This document shows, piece after piece, positions 63,322 through 64,000 of a DNA stretch of 64,000 nt (positions within the stretch are counted from its first letter, which is position 1; every line of letters starts with the position of its first letter). The notes below the pieces were generated by a model, which worked only from the letters and a program-made list of their open reading frames with translations, did not search any database and was not told the DNA's origin. The translations under genes and the position numbers were made by a program. The stretch lies in the NCBI GenBank assembly GCA_034008185.1, contig CM067084.1:68358612-68422611 (forward strand). The letters run 5' to 3'. The DNA comes from Gorsachius magnificus. Lineage: Eukaryota > Chordata > Aves > Pelecaniformes > Ardeidae.

Positions 63322-64000
63322 GGCTTTAGCAGCAACTAGATCTTATCAGTGAAAATGGTAATCACAGATGAGCTGTAAAATTGAAAGAATTCTCTGTTTC
63401 TGAATAAAGATCTAGATTAAATAACAATAAAAGAATAGAAGATTTATATACAGCTTTTAGGAAGCAGGAGCTGGTTTTTAACTCTGTTTTCGTCTCGCCA
63501 GCAGAATTCAGCAAGGGATCAAGATAAGCCTCCGCTGCACTACTGCAATGCAAGCACATAACAGAAGAGGTAGACTCATGACATTTCTCACTGTTAAGAT
63601 GGCTAATATTTCATGTTCTGAAGCCTAACTTTTGTTGCTCATTATTTGGTTTAATGTTAACATCCAAGCAAAACTCTCCCTGTGATTTTCTCTGCGATCC
63701 TTCTTGGTCCATTATGGACAGCAATGACCATGTGCACAGGAAGTTCACGGGAAAGAGTCATCCTTTTTAATGTTGTTACCTAGGCATAGGAAAGGGAAAT
63801 AAGAAAGTGGCTTGAAGCTATGCAGCTTGGGTATGCTCAGTGAAGGTTACAATGTTCAAACAGACAGAGGCACAGGACATGAATAAGGAGACTAAGTGCA
63901 AGTTCTGTCAGCACTTTAGAAAATGGAAAGTAATCGTGTAATTAAAATCACATACAGAAGTGGCCAAACTAAAACTGTAGAAGAAACTCTGTGGAATTTC
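63322..64000. other. Noncoding DNA, nothing recognised
   Basis: No gene, RNA or repeat recognised up to the window edge. Confidence 0.5.

Overview
The window looks like 64 kb of bird (Aves) nuclear DNA from a gene-poor interval: either a gene desert or one very large intron. Three things point to a bird. There are three 5'-truncated CR1 LINE copies, including one with the typical (ATTCTATG)n 3' tail. There is a solo endogenous-retrovirus LTR of a type I recognise from bird genomes. There are old MIR-like CORE-SINE relics of the amniote type. Base composition is AT-rich and CpG-poor almost throughout. I recognise no cellular protein-coding exon, no complete tRNA or rRNA gene and no CRISPR array. 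The few long open frames are CR1 ORF2 remnants, their antisense shadows, or chance frames. All family calls come from pattern recognition without any database search.

Layout. 1-2040 is AT-rich noncoding DNA. 2040-3600 is the most distinctive single-copy stretch: a block that looks like conserved regulatory DNA, holding a 22-bp element present twice (2966-2987 and 3087-3108), followed by a CpG- and G-run-rich segment (about 3240-3600). An antisense CR1 fragment follows (3643-4090). 4.1-17.9 kb is noncoding DNA with relics: an antisense CORE-SINE (7139-7345), a possible old LINE-like fragment (8290-8660), pieces of an ancient amniote repeat (about 9336, 10690 and 15450) and a sense CORE-SINE tail (16772-16866). 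A second antisense CR1 lies at 17900-18660. 18.7-45.5 kb is nearly empty apart from a tRNA-like Pol III box pair (about 27432-27490), short hairpins and inverted repeats, and AT-rich, homeobox-motif-rich stretches (33.9-34.6, 35.5-35.8 and 44.4-44.7 kb) that resemble conserved noncoding elements.

The youngest-looking insertions are a 1.8 kb sense CR1 (about 45805-47578) and a 583-bp solo LTR (48996-49578) flanked by a perfect 5-bp target duplication (CTCAC). From 49.6 kb to the end there are only possible old LINE-like fragments, short tandem duplications and microsatellites, the clearest being (TA)n at 63284-63315.

No genes here work together as a pathway. If the window has a function it is probably cis-regulatory, best represented by the 2.0-3.6 kb block. 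I did not find a new molecular system. The items most worth checking are the duplicated homeodomain/TALE-like element and the run of five same-direction one-base frame breaks in the 45.8 kb CR1, which could be assembly errors.
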